From Gilliamella sp. N-G2 (lineage in GTDB: Bacteria > Pseudomonadota > Gammaproteobacteria > Enterobacterales > Orbaceae), in assembly GCF_002142215.1 (NCBI RefSeq), contig NZ_NAST01000021.1, positions 1 through 41,138 on the forward strand: a stretch of DNA of 41,138 bases, written 5' to 3'. The notes under the pieces are model-generated. The model had not been told where the DNA came from, ran no database searches, and saw nothing but the letters and a program-made list of their open reading frames with translations. Within the stretch, counting starts at the first letter, position 1. Each line of letters starts with the position of its first letter. Positions 25,255 to 35,561 of this stretch are shown in pieces. The translations under genes and the position numbers were made by a program.

Positions 25255-25279
25255 GTTTAATATACTGACTGATTTATGT

Positions 25280-26059
25280 TTAAGCAATAATTCTTGTACC
25301 CGTTATACCTGATTTTCCATTAAATAATTCAATGAGTTTATCTGATTCTTTCCAGCTTGCGATATCTATTGGTCGGCCTAATGTTTTAGCCGCTTCAAAA
25401 GCAGAATTCACTTTTACGATCATTCCATCGGTAATAGTTCCTTGAGCAATTAGATGATCTGCCTCAGCTTGCGTTAACGATTCGATTAATTGTTTGTTTT
25501 CATCTAAAACACCAGATACATCAGATAGTAAAATTAAATCTGCATCTAAAGTTTTTGCCAAGGCAACAGCTGCGTGATCGGCATTGACATTCATCATCTT
25601 GCCTTCATCGGTAATCCCAATTGAACTAACAATAGGTAAATAACCATTAGTAAGGAGTAAATTGATTAAGGCAGGATCGCCTTGTTCAGCTTCACCTACA
25701 TAACCTAACTCTTCAGAAATTTGCTTAACTTTAACGCTATCACCATCGGCTAAGCAGAGTCCAATACTGGCTATTTGTAATTTTTTAGCTTCTGACAAAA
25801 TTGTGGTATTCGCACTACCGGCAAGACTACCAACAATCACATCTATTTGATCTGCCGGTGTAACACGTAAACCATTACGTCGAACAACCGGTAAGGAGAG
25901 TCGATCCATTAATGAATCAACCACACTACCACCACCATGAACAATAATTAAAGGACGTTTAAAATTTTTTTTGTATTCGCTAATAACAATAAATAATTTA
26001 CTTAATGCCTCTTTATTATCGAGTAATACGCCGCCAAACTTAATAATCAATGGTTTCAT
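25280..26059 (-). CDS. argB: Acetylglutamate kinase
   Basis: ArgB phosphorylates N-acetylglutamate, the second step of the acetylated arginine pathway. The 259 residues are close to E. coli ArgB (258). The amino-acid kinase motifs are present: KFGGVLLDN at the N-terminus, [11 protein letters not shown] near 40, MNVNADHAA and [13 protein letters not shown] around 160-185, and [11 protein letters not shown]. It is of the short E. coli type without the N-terminal helix of arginine-sensitive enzymes, so control should be mainly transcriptional. It follows argC by 73 bases. Confidence 0.97.
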   Translation of the reverse strand: MKPLIIKFGGVLLDNKEALSKLFIVISEYKKNFKRPLIIVHGGGSVVDSLMDRLSLPVVRRNGLRVTPADQIDVIVGSLAGSANTTILSEAKKLQIASIGLCLADGDSVKVKQISEELGYVGEAEQGDPALINLLLTNGYLPIVSSIGITDEGKMMNVNADHAAVALAKTLDADLILLSDVSGVLDENKQLIESLTQAEADHLIAQGTITDGMIVKVNSAFEAAKTLGRPIDIASWKESDKLIELFNGKSGITGTRIIA

Positions 26060-26132
26060 TTTTATTTCCTATTCACTCTAATAAATGTTCACTGATATAA
26101 ACTTGTCATCATTAACAAATTATTATCTATCT

Positions 26133-27143
26133 TTATAATAAGGCTGTTGTTTCATCAAAACCAAATCGAATATTCATACATTGAACTGCTTGCGCAGCTG
26201 CACCTTTTAATAAATTGTCTTCCACAGAAATTAAAATCAGATGTTGGCCTTTTAGCACAAAACCAATATCACAATAAGGTAAGCCAATTACCGATTTTAG
26301 GGCTGGCCATTGTTTTTGGTAAACTCTTACCAATGGCTTATCATCATAATATTTATTTAATGCGGTAAGAATATCTTCCTCACTTACCCCTTCTTTTACC
26401 TGACAGGTAATAGTGGCGTGAATACCTTCTTTAAAACAACCTAAATGAGGAGTAAAAATGACTTCCTGTCCTAGATGTGTCGCAATTTCAGGTTGATGAC
26501 GATGAGTAAATATGCCATAAGCATGTAAGCTAACCTCACAAAATAGATTATTTGTAGAAGGTTTACGACCTGCACCACTAACGCCACTCACAGCATTGAT
26601 GACAGGCCATTGCCTTTTGTCTAGTAAATCTTCTTCAATTAACGGTTTTAGTGGCAGTTGCGATGCGGTTGGATAACAACCTGGTACAGCGATTAATTGC
26701 GCATTTTTTATCGCATCAAAATTCCATTCAGCTAAACCATAAACAGCTTTATCTAACCACTGTTGATGTTGATGTTCAAAACCATAAAATTGGGTATAAA
26801 ACGAGGGAGAATTGACTCGAAAAGCACCCGATAAATCAAATACTGTACAACCATTTTCAAGAAAAAATGGTGCGATATCGTGACTAACAGAATGTTCAGT
26901 AGCTAAAAATACAATATCAATATCTTTAACAAGAGAAGAATAATCAGCCGTAGCAATTAAAGGTAAATCAACAACACCTTTCAATTGCGGGTATAAAAAT
27001 CTATCAGAAATAAGTTTTCCCGCATCAAGACTATTTTCTGATACCGTTAAAGCGACTAATTCAATATTTGGATGTTTTGTTAAATAATAAGCTAATTTTG
27101 CACCTGCATAACCACTCGCCCCAACAATTATTGCTTTTAACAT
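26133..27143 (-). CDS. argC: N-acetyl-gamma-glutamyl-phosphate reductase
   Basis: ArgC reduces N-acetylglutamyl phosphate to the semialdehyde with NADPH. The 336 residues are typical of the family (E. coli 334). The Rossmann motif VGASGYAG is at 7-14, and the catalytic Cys 156 lies in [20 protein letters not shown] and the HRHQPEI region also match. It is the first gene of argCBGH, with a promoter and two ARG boxes immediately upstream. Confidence 0.97.
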   Translation of the reverse strand: MLKAIIVGASGYAGAKLAYYLTKHPNIELVALTVSENSLDAGKLISDRFLYPQLKGVVDLPLIATADYSSLVKDIDIVFLATEHSVSHDIAPFFLENGCTVFDLSGAFRVNSPSFYTQFYGFEHQHQQWLDKAVYGLAEWNFDAIKNAQLIAVPGCYPTASQLPLKPLIEEDLLDKRQWPVINAVSGVSGAGRKPSTNNLFCEVSLHAYGIFTHRHQPEIATHLGQEVIFTPHLGCFKEGIHATITCQVKEGVSEEDILTALNKYYDDKPLVRVYQKQWPALKSVIGLPYCDIGFVLKGQHLILISVEDNLLKGAAAQAVQCMNIRFGFDETTALL

Positions 27144-27179
27144 ATCTTTCCTTATCTATCATTCAGATTTTTATGCAGT

Positions 27180-27208
27180 ATAGTAGGCGATTTAAAACAA
27201 CAAAACAA
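27180..27208 (-). promoter_or_regulatory. Candidate argC promoter
   Basis: On the minus strand TTGTTT and TACTAT are separated by exactly 17 bases, ending about 37 bases before argC. The ARG boxes begin just upstream of the -35. An alternative promoter with TTGAAA and AATAAA (18 bases apart) would overlap the boxes directly. Confidence 0.55.
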
Positions 27209-27214
27209 GAGAAA

Positions 27215-27253
27215 ATTGAATTTTTATTCACTTTTTGTGAATTTATTTTCAAA
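27215..27253. promoter_or_regulatory. Double ARG box (ArgR operator) of argCBGH
   Basis: Box 1 at 27215-27232 contains TGAATTTTTATTCA, a perfect match to TGAAT-W4-ATTCA. Box 2 at 27236-27253 contains TGAATTTATTTTCA, with one mismatch in the second arm. They are separated by 3 bp, the spacing bound by one ArgR hexamer in E. coli. Confidence 0.9.
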
Positions 27254-27304
27254 AAGACAATTACTGCCACGTTTTAAACTTTAGCAGTGAGGTGAAAATG
27301 TCAT

Positions 27305-27331
27305 CCTCCTACACATTAGATCTGTAGGAGG
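27305..27331. terminator. Hairpin downstream of pepD
   Basis: CCTCCTACA (27305-27313) pairs with TGTAGGAGG (27323-27331) over nine bases. It lies just after pepD. On the minus strand only a short T run (ATTTTC) comes later, so termination may be incomplete. Confidence 0.55.
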
Positions 27332-27342
27332 AAGGTTAATGA

Positions 27343-28806
27343 TTATTTTAAATAGCTGGCAGATTTTAAGATTGCTATGAGTAGTTCCCAATAACGATAA
27401 ACACTTTGAATATTAACTTTTTCATCAGGTGAATGAGGTGAAACAATTGTCGGGCCAATTGATATCATATCCATATCAGGATAAGACTGTTTAAATAGAC
27501 CACATTCTAATCCGGCATGGATCACCATAATTTTTGCTTGTTTTGAGAAAATCTCTTGATATTTATCTTTAGCTAATTGTAAAAGACTAGAATTTAAATT
27601 AGGCTCCCAGCCCGAATAGCCACCACTAATTTCGTAATTGGCATTCACTAATTGGCTTAACGAGATTAATGTTGCAACGACTGCATCTTTCGCACTATCA
27701 ACTTGAGAACGGATTAAGAAATTAACGTTCAGTTGATTATCGCTAATACTTACAATCCCCAGATTTAAAGATGTTTCAACAACACCATGAATTTGGCTAC
27801 TCATACTCACCACACCATTTGGCGCAACATTTAATAAATTGATAATTTTACTTTGCTGTTCAACGGCGAGGACTCGTTTAATATGATCACTATTAACCTC
27901 TTTTAAGGTTAATTCTATATTGGGTTCTACCTGTCCAAACTCATTTTGTAAAATAGATTTATATTGGTTAACAATCTGTTCTAGTTTTGGTAAATCTTGT
28001 TTATTTAAGGTTAATTCAGCAAATGCTTCTCGAGGTATTGCATTACGTAAAGAACCACCTCTTATGTCTGCTAATCGATATGAGATATCTTGTCCATATT
28101 CCGCTAAAAATCTTGCCAGTAATTTTATTGCATTACCGCGGCCAAGATGAATATCACAACCAGAATGACCACCTTTCAAACCTTTTAGCGAGAGTTGAAT
28201 ATAGCAATCATGTGTTTCTGGCATTACCGCATATGTGATGGCAAAACTGGTCGTAAAATCAACACCTCCAGCGCAGCCAGTAAAAATTTCGCCTTCATCT
28301 TCTGAATCAGTATTGATCAAATAATGACTTTTCAACCAATTTGGTTGTAGACCAAAAGCGCCATGCATCCCCGTCTCTTCCGAAGTAGTAACTAATACTT
28401 CAAGAGGTCCATGTTCAACTGAAGGATCAATTAATACTGCCAATGCTGATGCCAAACCTACGCCATTATCTGCACCTAATGTAGTCCCTTTAGCCTTGAC
28501 CCAATCGCCATCAACATAAGCTTGAATTGGATCAACAAGAAAATCGTGCTGTGTACCTTCATTTTTTTGCGGAACCATATCCATATGAGCTTGCAAAGCG
28601 ATTGATGGACAATCTTCCATCCCTTTAGTAGCAGCTTTACGCAGTAAAACATTACCAGCTTTATCTAGCTGACAATCAATATGATGAGTAGTTGCAAAAT
28701 CGACTATATATTTAGTTATCATTTGTTCATGATGAGAAGGATGTGGAATTTTACAAATATCATTAAAAATCTGCCAAACAAATTTTGGATTTAAGGTCGA
28801 TAGCAT
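27343..28806 (-). CDS. pepD: Cytosolic non-specific (Xaa-His) dipeptidase
   Basis: PepD is a Zn-dependent M20-family dipeptidase that cleaves a broad range of dipeptides in the cytoplasm. The 487 residues match E. coli PepD (485). Metal and catalytic residues are visible: H74 and D76 in QAHMDMV, D113 in GADNGVG, E143/E144 in TTSEETGM, D-S in NTDSEDEGEI, and a late His near VIHAGLECG. GGVDFTTSF and GGHSGCDIHLGRGNA are also conserved. GAGGA lies seven bases upstream of the ATG. It is divergent from gpt. Confidence 0.96.
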   Translation of the reverse strand: MLSTLNPKFVWQIFNDICKIPHPSHHEQMITKYIVDFATTHHIDCQLDKAGNVLLRKAATKGMEDCPSIALQAHMDMVPQKNEGTQHDFLVDPIQAYVDGDWVKAKGTTLGADNGVGLASALAVLIDPSVEHGPLEVLVTTSEETGMHGAFGLQPNWLKSHYLINTDSEDEGEIFTGCAGGVDFTTSFAITYAVMPETHDCYIQLSLKGLKGGHSGCDIHLGRGNAIKLLARFLAEYGQDISYRLADIRGGSLRNAIPREAFAELTLNKQDLPKLEQIVNQYKSILQNEFGQVEPNIELTLKEVNSDHIKRVLAVEQQSKIINLLNVAPNGVVSMSSQIHGVVETSLNLGIVSISDNQLNVNFLIRSQVDSAKDAVVATLISLSQLVNANYEISGGYSGWEPNLNSSLLQLAKDKYQEIFSKQAKIMVIHAGLECGLFKQSYPDMDMISIGPTIVSPHSPDEKVNIQSVYRYWELLIAILKSASYLK

Positions 28807-28956
28807 ATTTTATCCTCAATATTAGGTGGGTAATGAATTAATAAGTGGTTTTTTTTATCTAACCACTCTATAATAAGGTGCAATTTTACATCTATTTTTA
28901 GCCCATTAATATTAATTTATTAAATTCGTATATTCGATTAAAATTGCAGGTTACAC

Positions 28957-29490
28957 ATGTCAATAGAACAAACTTTAACAGAAGAAGAAATCAAAGCCAA
29001 AAAACAGCATAAAGCAGAGATTATCGCTGAAAAGAAAAAATTCAATGTCACTTGGGAAATGCTACAAGCTTATGGTCGTCAGCTTTCTGAGAGATTATTA
29101 CCCGCCAATCAATGGAAAGGCATCATTGCAGTTAGTCGTGGGGGCTTAGTACCAGCAGCTATTTTAGCTCGTGAACTTAGTATTCGTTATGTCGATACAG
29201 TTTGTATTTCTAGCTATGATCATGATCATCAACGTGAAAAATTAATTTTAAAACAAGCAAACGGTGATGGCGAAGGCTTTATTGTTGTTGACGATTTAGT
29301 TGACACTGGTAGCACTGCACATACCATTCGTGAAATGTATCCTAAGGCGCACTTTGTAACTATTTTTGCTAAACCAGCAGGTAAACCATTAGTTGATGAT
29401 TATGTTGTCGACATCGCACAAGATACATGGATTGAACAACCATGGGATACTGGTGTCATGTTTGTTAAACCAATTTGTGATAATAAATAA
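28957..29490 (+). CDS. gpt: Xanthine-guanine phosphoribosyltransferase
   Basis: Gpt salvages guanine and xanthine (and hypoxanthine weakly) with PRPP. Residues 28-177 align with E. coli Gpt (152): [35 protein letters not shown], and the PRPP motif [11 protein letters not shown] at about 110-120. There is an additional charged helical leader of about 25 residues ([20 protein letters not shown]) that E. coli lacks; a CAGG ribosome site supports the long start. It precedes frsA and proBA as in E. coli. Confidence 0.95.
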   Translation: MSIEQTLTEEEIKAKKQHKAEIIAEKKKFNVTWEMLQAYGRQLSERLLPANQWKGIIAVSRGGLVPAAILARELSIRYVDTVCISSYDHDHQREKLILKQANGDGEGFIVVDDLVDTGSTAHTIREMYPKAHFVTIFAKPAGKPLVDDYVVDIAQDTWIEQPWDTGVMFVKPICDNK

Positions 29491-29513
29491 TTGTTAAATA
29501 TAACTAGGTTGCT

Positions 29514-30776
29514 ATGGTTATGACTGAAAACCTTTCTGAAAAGATATTTAAACCACAATATGACTACCCTGAAACATCGTCGCTAATCAATCGTCTTGAT
29601 AGTAGCAATGGCAGCAGTATTAGTCCTCTTGATGGTGAAATTGATTCAAAATGGTATCGAATCATTAACCCTCTTTTATGGTATTGGCGCGGTCTTCCTA
29701 AGTTAGAAATCGAAGCGGTTTTATCAAGAATCTCTGTTTCAACTAAGCGCCATACTAATGATAAATGGTTGGATTCAGTTATTGGTTATCAATCTGGCAA
29801 CTGGATATATGAGTTTTTAAATCAAGCTGCAATGTGGCAAGCTAAAGCTGATAATGTTGCTCAATCTAATTTAACTGAAGAATCAAAAAATAGCTTACAT
29901 CAGGATTATCTCATTGCCAGCGAATACGCCAGCATTGCCAGTTACCCTCATTTTAAGAATGATGAGCTAGCGATGTATGCTCAAACCTGTGCCTATCAAT
30001 CATATATGAAGGCACTTGAATATTCACCTTATTCAAACAAACAGTTAGAATTTAAGGTTGAAAATCGAGTTATTAAATCCATTTTGCATTTACCAAACAA
30101 TAGTAATAGTAGTGTTTGCCCTGTTGTTTTAGTCTGCAATGGTTTAGGTAATTTACAAATTGATTATTATCGTTACTTTAGTGAATATCTTGCTCCGCAA
30201 GGTTTTGCTATGTTAACTATAGATTTACCAACCGTTGGATATAGTCGTAATTTTGTATTGAGCCAAAATAGTAGCCAAATTCATCAAGCAGTGATCGAAC
30301 AACTATCATCGGTTCCATGGGTAGATAGCAATCGAGTGATTGTTGCTGGGTTCCGCTTTGGTTCACACATTGCAACACGGCTTGCTTATCTAATGCCTAA
30401 TAAAATTAAAGGATTATTTAATTTTACTCCATTTGTACACCAACTTTTTGTTGATAAGGCATTACAACAAAATCTACCTAATAGCTATAAAGATATGCTA
30501 GCCAGTCGTTTAGGTTTAACTTCTGTATCAAATCAACAACTAGCAGCCGAATTGAATTATTTTTCTCTTAAGAATCAAGGATTATTAACTCATTCTTGCC
30601 CTGTACCAGTTATGAATATTATCTTTGAAGATGATAAATTAAGTAATTTGAGTGAAGCGAAACTAATTCAATCAGCAAAACAAAGCAAAATTGTCACAAT
30701 CCCCAAAACACCATTGCAAAAAGGCTTACAAAACGCCTTTGCTCAATCAGTTAAATGGATGGAGTCTATTTTGTAA
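29514..30776 (+). CDS. frsA: FrsA-type alpha/beta hydrolase
   Basis: FrsA is an alpha/beta-hydrolase-fold protein that in E. coli binds the glucose phosphotransferase protein EIIA-Glc and affects the respiration/fermentation balance. The 420 residues align with E. coli FrsA (414): [44 protein letters not shown], then [11 protein letters not shown] and [17 protein letters not shown]. At the nucleophile elbow the motif is GFRFG (279-283) rather than GxSxG, as in E. coli FrsA, so classical esterase activity is doubtful. Two starts are possible; the ATG at 29514 has the better AGG spacing than 29520. Confidence 0.93.
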   Translation: MVMTENLSEKIFKPQYDYPETSSLINRLDSSNGSSISPLDGEIDSKWYRIINPLLWYWRGLPKLEIEAVLSRISVSTKRHTNDKWLDSVIGYQSGNWIYEFLNQAAMWQAKADNVAQSNLTEESKNSLHQDYLIASEYASIASYPHFKNDELAMYAQTCAYQSYMKALEYSPYSNKQLEFKVENRVIKSILHLPNNSNSSVCPVVLVCNGLGNLQIDYYRYFSEYLAPQGFAMLTIDLPTVGYSRNFVLSQNSSQIHQAVIEQLSSVPWVDSNRVIVAGFRFGSHIATRLAYLMPNKIKGLFNFTPFVHQLFVDKALQQNLPNSYKDMLASRLGLTSVSNQQLAAELNYFSLKNQGLLTHSCPVPVMNIIFEDDKLSNLSEAKLIQSAKQSKIVTIPKTPLQKGLQNAFAQSVKWMESIL

Positions 30777-30802
30777 TAGCTAATTTAAATAAGAGTATTG
30801 TT

Positions 30803-31912
30803 ATGAATAATAAAAAACAACAAACTGTCGTTGTTAAACTCGGTACCAGTGTTTTAACTGGAGGAACTAAACAGTTAGACCGTGCGAGAATAGTAGAACT
30901 GATTCGACAATGTTCTTATTTACATCAAACTGGTCATAAAGTTATTATCGTGACTTCGGGCGCTATTGCTGCTGGTCGAGAATACCTCAACTATCCTAAT
31001 CTACCCAATACTGTTGCCACAAAACAATTACTTGCTTCAGTTGGTCAAAGTAAATTAATCCAACTTTGGGAACAGCTTTTTTCGATATATAAAATTTATA
31101 TTGGACAAATGCTATTAACTCGCGCAGATCTTGAAGATCGCGAACGCTTTTTAAATGCTCAAGATGTATTAAAGGCGATGCTAGAAAATAATATTGTCCC
31201 AGTAATTAATGAAAATGATGCTGTCGCTACTGCTGAAATTAAAGTTGGTGATAACGATAATTTATCAGCACTTGCCGCAATTTTAGCTGAAGCAGATAAA
31301 TTGATATTACTTACCGATATCGAAGGTTTATATACCGCCGATCCAAGAAGCGATAGCAATGCACAATTGATAAAAGAAGTAACTCAGATTAATGATGATC
31401 TGCGCAGTATCGCCGGTGATAGTGTTTCAGGTTTAGGAACCGGTGGCATGAGCACCAAAATTCAAGCTGCCGAAGTAGCCGGGAGTGCTGGCATAGAAGT
31501 AATTATAGCTGCAGGAAATAAAGCCAATGTGATTGTTGATGCAGTCAATAATCAATCAGTTGGTACCCGTTTTTTACCGCAAAAAACCCCATTAGAACAT
31601 CGTAAACATTGGCTATATGGCGCACCAAACGTAGGCAAAGTGATACTTGATGATGGTGCGATTAATGCTATTTTAAATAATGGCAGTTCGCTATTACCAA
31701 AAGGCATTATCGCTGTCGAAAAAGATTTTTCACGTGGTGAAGTCATTAATATTTGTGATAAATCTGGTAAACAAATAGCTCGAGGAGTCAGCCGTTATAA
31801 TAGTGATGCATTACGACAAATAGCTGGACATCATTCACAAGAAATTAGCCAAATAATTGGCTATGAATATGGTCCTGTTGCCGTACACCGAGATGATATG
31901 CTGATTAAATAA
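30803..31912 (+). CDS. proB: Glutamate 5-kinase
   Basis: ProB phosphorylates glutamate, the first and feedback-controlled step of proline synthesis. The ATG at 30803 gives 369 residues (E. coli 367); the frame extends to 30755 only inside frsA. The amino-acid kinase domain ([46 protein letters not shown] [14 protein letters not shown]) covers about 1-255, followed by a PUA domain ([18 protein letters not shown], [30 protein letters not shown]). proA, usually next, is almost 1 kb away behind an unrelated gene. Confidence 0.96.
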   Translation: MNNKKQQTVVVKLGTSVLTGGTKQLDRARIVELIRQCSYLHQTGHKVIIVTSGAIAAGREYLNYPNLPNTVATKQLLASVGQSKLIQLWEQLFSIYKIYIGQMLLTRADLEDRERFLNAQDVLKAMLENNIVPVINENDAVATAEIKVGDNDNLSALAAILAEADKLILLTDIEGLYTADPRSDSNAQLIKEVTQINDDLRSIAGDSVSGLGTGGMSTKIQAAEVAGSAGIEVIIAAGNKANVIVDAVNNQSVGTRFLPQKTPLEHRKHWLYGAPNVGKVILDDGAINAILNNGSSLLPKGIIAVEKDFSRGEVINICDKSGKQIARGVSRYNSDALRQIAGHHSQEISQIIGYEYGPVAVHRDDMLIK

Positions 31913-32352
31913 TAGATTTAGAATAGAGACATTCGGCCAAATCGTTACAAAAACTTACTCTATAGCGTTGTGTTCAGTATAATCTTTTACTAATAATAGT
32001 AATAATGCCTACAATCAGGCTTTTGACTATGCAAAAGCCAACATCAGAGAAAGTCATTATTGGCATGTTTATATTTTTCATAATACAAAATGATTTATAA
32101 TAAAACTAGACAAGTTTTTATTACATTAAAAATAGCTTTTAGAAAAATCGAGCAAACTGCTCCTTTAGAAAATAAAATCGATACAATAGTAAATCAAATG
32201 GGTTTAGAGGAATTATTTTAGTAAAATTAGAAATACATAGTTAAATTACAAAAATATATTGATGATTTAATATATAACATAGCGTTCTGGATAGATTACC
32301 TATCTTATCGATAAATAAAAAAACAGATGAATAAGATAAAAGGCTTATAAAA
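31913..32352. other. 440-bp spacer in the proB-proA interval
   Basis: The first part holds a hairpin, GGCTTTTG/CAAAAGCC (32018-32039), without a T run. A 43-codon frame lies at 32090-32221. The rest is very AT-rich. The spacer and the next gene replace the usual close proB-proA junction, suggesting an insertion. Confidence 0.5.
32090..32221 (+). CDS. Possible 43-residue protein or gene fragment
   Basis: The frame begins MIYNKTRQVFITLKIAFRK and ends NQMGLEELF. The composition looks protein-like (basic amphipathic helix, then an acidic stretch), but there is no clear ribosome site and I do not recognise it. It may be the remnant of a larger gene. Confidence 0.25.
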   Translation: MIYNKTRQVFITLKIAFRKIEQTAPLENKIDTIVNQMGLEELF

Positions 32353-32883
32353 TTGAGTATTGAAGTTAATAGCTATCACGAAAAATGGCAAAAAGATGAG
32401 CAGGATTTAGTCTTTTATAGACGTAAATATATTGAACCACTTATAATAATTTTACTTACCTGCTTTATAGCATTCTTTATATTCTCTCACATAATCGAAA
32501 TCCCTTTTCAACTAGGTCTCATTTTATTATTAATGATTGTTTTTTTGTTATTACAATGGGCTGAAAAATATATCATTTTGGGTAAAACATTTATTAGTAT
32601 TAGGAATAGTCAGTTTACCGTTGCGGATCTTATCCTATTTACCCTGTTTTTTATTGTTTATGTCTTTTTAAAAAGAAAAGATAAAAATAAAATGACCTGT
32701 ATCCTATTTAAGAATATTATTAATATCTCAGAAAAAAATCCTAATACAATGATAATAAAATATAAGACAAACGATATTATTGAGGATTATGTTATCAACC
32801 TAAATATGATGTTGGAGTCAGAAAAGCAGTTATATTTAGAAAAAATGCAATCTATTAAAAAACTTTGTGGACAAAATCAATAA
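32353..32883 (+). CDS. Unknown membrane protein between proB and proA
   Basis: I do not recognise this 176-residue protein. It starts at a TTG (MSIEVNSYHEKW) with AAAGG nine to ten bases upstream; no ATG gives the full N-terminus. Three hydrophobic stretches lie near residues 28-48 (PLIIILLTCFIAFFIF), 53-70 (LGLILLLMIVFLLLQW) and 90-106 (LILFTLFFIVYVFL), followed by a soluble, mixed alpha/beta C-terminus of 65 residues. The layout of membrane hairpin plus C-terminal soluble domain resembles bacterial PH-like or YcxB-like membrane proteins, but this is only a guess. It ends ten bases before proA, so it may be cotranscribed with it. Confidence 0.65.
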   Translation: MSIEVNSYHEKWQKDEQDLVFYRRKYIEPLIIILLTCFIAFFIFSHIIEIPFQLGLILLLMIVFLLLQWAEKYIILGKTFISIRNSQFTVADLILFTLFFIVYVFLKRKDKNKMTCILFKNIINISEKNPNTMIIKYKTNDIIEDYVINLNMMLESEKQLYLEKMQSIKKLCGQNQ

Positions 32884-32893
32884 AGGTTAAGCA

Positions 32894-34147
32894 ATGATAA
32901 ACGAAATGGGTAAAGCAGCCAAACTTGCTTCATATCAATTAGCACAATGCGCAACAAAAATTAAAAATCAGGCTTTAATTCATATCGCCGATTTATTAGA
33001 ACTAAATGCTGACAAGATTCTTGATGCTAATCAGAAAGATATGGTTATGGCAAAAGAACAAGGATTGACCGAGGCAATACTTGATCGTCTGTTATTAACT
33101 TCCGAACGATTATCATCTATTGCTAATGATGTTCGAAATGTTGTTTCTTTAACCGATCCAATTGGCCAAGTTATTGATGGTTCGACATTAGCAAGCGGAT
33201 TAAAGTTACAACGTCACAGAGTGCCATTAGGTGTGATTGGTGTTATCTATGAAGCTCGTCCTAATGTGACTATTGATATTGCGGCTCTTTGCTTAAAAAC
33301 CGGCAATGCAGCGATACTGCGTGGTGGTAAAGAGACAATTAATACCAATGCTGCTATTATAGCTATTATTCAACAAGCCTTAAAACAAGTCGGCTTACCT
33401 GAAACAGCAATTCAATCTATTAATAATCCTGATCGCAAATATATCACAGAATTACTTAAACTTGATAAATATGTTGATATGATTATTCCTCGAGGTGGCG
33501 CAGCATTACACAAACTTTGTCGAGAACATTCAACCATACCTGTTATTACTGGTGGTATTGGTGTTTGCCATATTTTTGTCGATGAAAGTGCTGATTTTGA
33601 TAAAGCGCTATCAATAATACTTAATGCAAAAACTCAGCGACCAAGTACCTGTAATACTGTTGAAACATTACTTGTTCATACTGAAATTGCCAATACTTTT
33701 TTACCAAAACTTAGTCAAATCATGGCCGATAATCAGGTGATATTGCATGCCGATCCCGATGCTTATAAGATTTTGAATGCTGGAGTGGCAAATGTTTTTG
33801 CCGTTGAGGATGATGAACTAAGGCAAGAGTGGCTTTCCAAAGATCTGAATATTGTTATTGTTGATTCATTGGAATTGGCGGTGGAACATATTCGCGAATA
33901 TGGTAGTGGTCATTCAGAAGCCATTTTAACGCGAAGCCTTATAAATGCAGAACAATTCGTTAACTTAGTCGATGCTGCTGCAATTTATGTTAATGCATCG
34001 ACCCGATTCACCGATGGTGCACAATTCGGTTTAGGTGCTGAAGTTGCAGTTAGTACGCAAAAATTACATGCTAGAGGACCAATGGGCCTTGAAGCCTTAA
34101 CAACGTATAAATGGATTGGTTATGGCGAAGATTTAATTCGTCAGTAA
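32894..34147 (+). CDS. proA: Gamma-glutamyl phosphate reductase
   Basis: ProA reduces glutamyl phosphate to glutamate semialdehyde with NADPH. The 417 residues equal E. coli ProA in length. The aldehyde dehydrogenase-like fold shows [14 protein letters not shown] (118-130), LRGGKE (142-147), and the catalytic Cys 253 in [30 protein letters not shown] closes the domain. AAAGG lies seven bases before the ATG. Confidence 0.97.
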   Translation: MINEMGKAAKLASYQLAQCATKIKNQALIHIADLLELNADKILDANQKDMVMAKEQGLTEAILDRLLLTSERLSSIANDVRNVVSLTDPIGQVIDGSTLASGLKLQRHRVPLGVIGVIYEARPNVTIDIAALCLKTGNAAILRGGKETINTNAAIIAIIQQALKQVGLPETAIQSINNPDRKYITELLKLDKYVDMIIPRGGAALHKLCREHSTIPVITGGIGVCHIFVDESADFDKALSIILNAKTQRPSTCNTVETLLVHTEIANTFLPKLSQIMADNQVILHADPDAYKILNAGVANVFAVEDDELRQEWLSKDLNIVIVDSLELAVEHIREYGSGHSEAILTRSLINAEQFVNLVDAAAIYVNASTRFTDGAQFGLGAEVAVSTQKLHARGPMGLEALTTYKWIGYGEDLIRQ

Positions 34148-34154
34148 TGATAAC

Positions 34155-34186
34155 AACTAACTGTTCATAAACCTGAACAGTTAGTT
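34155..34186. terminator. 13-bp hairpin between convergent proA and trhP
   Basis: AACTAACTGTTCA (34155-34167) pairs perfectly with TGAACAGTTAGTT (34174-34186) around a six-base loop. It sits between the two stop codons. The flanks are AT-rich but without a clean T run, so terminator efficiency is uncertain. Confidence 0.6.
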
Positions 34187-34217
34187 ATATAGTTATTAGT
34201 TATATAAGTTAAATAGA

Positions 34218-35561
34218 TTAATCAAAATTACGCATTAAAAGCGCATAATTTAAATCAATATCTTCGGCGATTGGAATATAAACAATGTGACCATCACCAA
34301 GTCCTGCTGGAACTGGTTGACCTTTTTTATTTTCCATTCGTTCAATAATAAAGGTCATATTACCTTTAGGGGTCATCATTTCAACACTATCCCCTACTGA
34401 AAATTTATTTTTAACAATAATTTCAGCTAAGCCATTTAGACGTTGACCACTAAACTCACCAACAAATTGTTGTCTATCAGATACAGAATGACTGTGCACA
34501 TAATTTTGCATATCTTCATGTTTATGGCGACGTAAAAAGCCTTCGGTATATCCTCGATGAGCCAAAGAATCAAGTTCAGCCAATAAGCGTGGATCAAATG
34601 GTTTACCTTCACTGGCGGCATCAATAGCTTGACGATAGACTTGTGCAGTTCGAGCACAGTAATAAAACGATTTGGTTCGACCTTCAATTTTTAATGAATG
34701 TACGCCAATCTTTGTCAGATCTTCGACTAATTCAACTGCTCTTAAATCTTTTGAATTCATGATATAAGTACCATGTTCATCTTCAAAAGCTTGCATATAT
34801 TCGCCAGGGCGACCAGATTCTTCTAACATAAAGACCTGATTGGTTGTTGAGCCAATACCTAATGTTGGTTCAATTTGTTGTACAGGAATCGGCTCGCATT
34901 TATGGACTATCTGCCCTACTTCGTCCTCTTTGCCCTCAAATACTTTATATTCCCAACGACAAGCATTAGTACAGGTACCTTGATTTGAGTCACGTTTATT
35001 AATATAACCAGATAACAAGCAACGTCCTGAATAGGCCATACAAAGCGCACCATGAATAAAAACTTCAAGTTCCATTTCCGGCACTTTTTCTCGAATTTCT
35101 TTAATTTCATCGATGGATAACTCTCGTGACAACACAACACGCGTTAATCCCATCTTATGCCAAAATTTTACCGTCGCCCAGTTAACCGCGTTGGATTGCA
35201 CAGATAAGTGAATTTCCATTTCCGGAAAATGTTCACGAACCAACATGATTAAACCCGGATCAGACATGATAAATGCATCTGGTTTCATGTTAACAATTGG
35301 TTCTAAATCACGAATAAAGGTTTTTAATTTTGAATTATGAGGGGCAATATTAACTACCACATAAAACTTTTTGCCTTGAGCATGAGCTTCGTTGATGCCA
35401 ATAGCAAGATTTTCATGATTAAATTCATTATTGCGCACTCGCAAACTGTAGCGTGGCTGCCCTGCATAAACTGCATCAGCACCATAAGCAAACGCGTAAC
35501 GCATATTTTTAAGTGAACCAGCTGGTGAAAGTAATTCTGGTTTTGGATATAACATTGTCAT
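34218..35561 (-). CDS. trhP: U32-family tRNA hydroxylation protein TrhP (YegQ)
   Basis: TrhP is needed for 5-hydroxyuridine at tRNA position 34, using prephenate-derived chemistry. The ATG at 35561 has AGAGG nine bases upstream and gives 447 residues; E. coli YegQ is 453 and ends in a short extra tail. Shared blocks include PELLSPAGSLKNMRYAFAYG, RVRNNEFNHENL and VVVNIAPHNSKLKTFI. The U32 signature with four Cys (174, 181, 197, 201 in HGALCMAYSGRC and GTCTNACRWEY) is intact and should hold an iron-sulphur cluster. A perfect palindrome lies just upstream of the ribosome site. Confidence 0.93.
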   Translation of the reverse strand: MTMLYPKPELLSPAGSLKNMRYAFAYGADAVYAGQPRYSLRVRNNEFNHENLAIGINEAHAQGKKFYVVVNIAPHNSKLKTFIRDLEPIVNMKPDAFIMSDPGLIMLVREHFPEMEIHLSVQSNAVNWATVKFWHKMGLTRVVLSRELSIDEIKEIREKVPEMELEVFIHGALCMAYSGRCLLSGYINKRDSNQGTCTNACRWEYKVFEGKEDEVGQIVHKCEPIPVQQIEPTLGIGSTTNQVFMLEESGRPGEYMQAFEDEHGTYIMNSKDLRAVELVEDLTKIGVHSLKIEGRTKSFYYCARTAQVYRQAIDAASEGKPFDPRLLAELDSLAHRGYTEGFLRRHKHEDMQNYVHSHSVSDRQQFVGEFSGQRLNGLAEIIVKNKFSVGDSVEMMTPKGNMTFIIERMENKKGQPVPAGLGDGHIVYIPIAEDIDLNYALLMRNFD

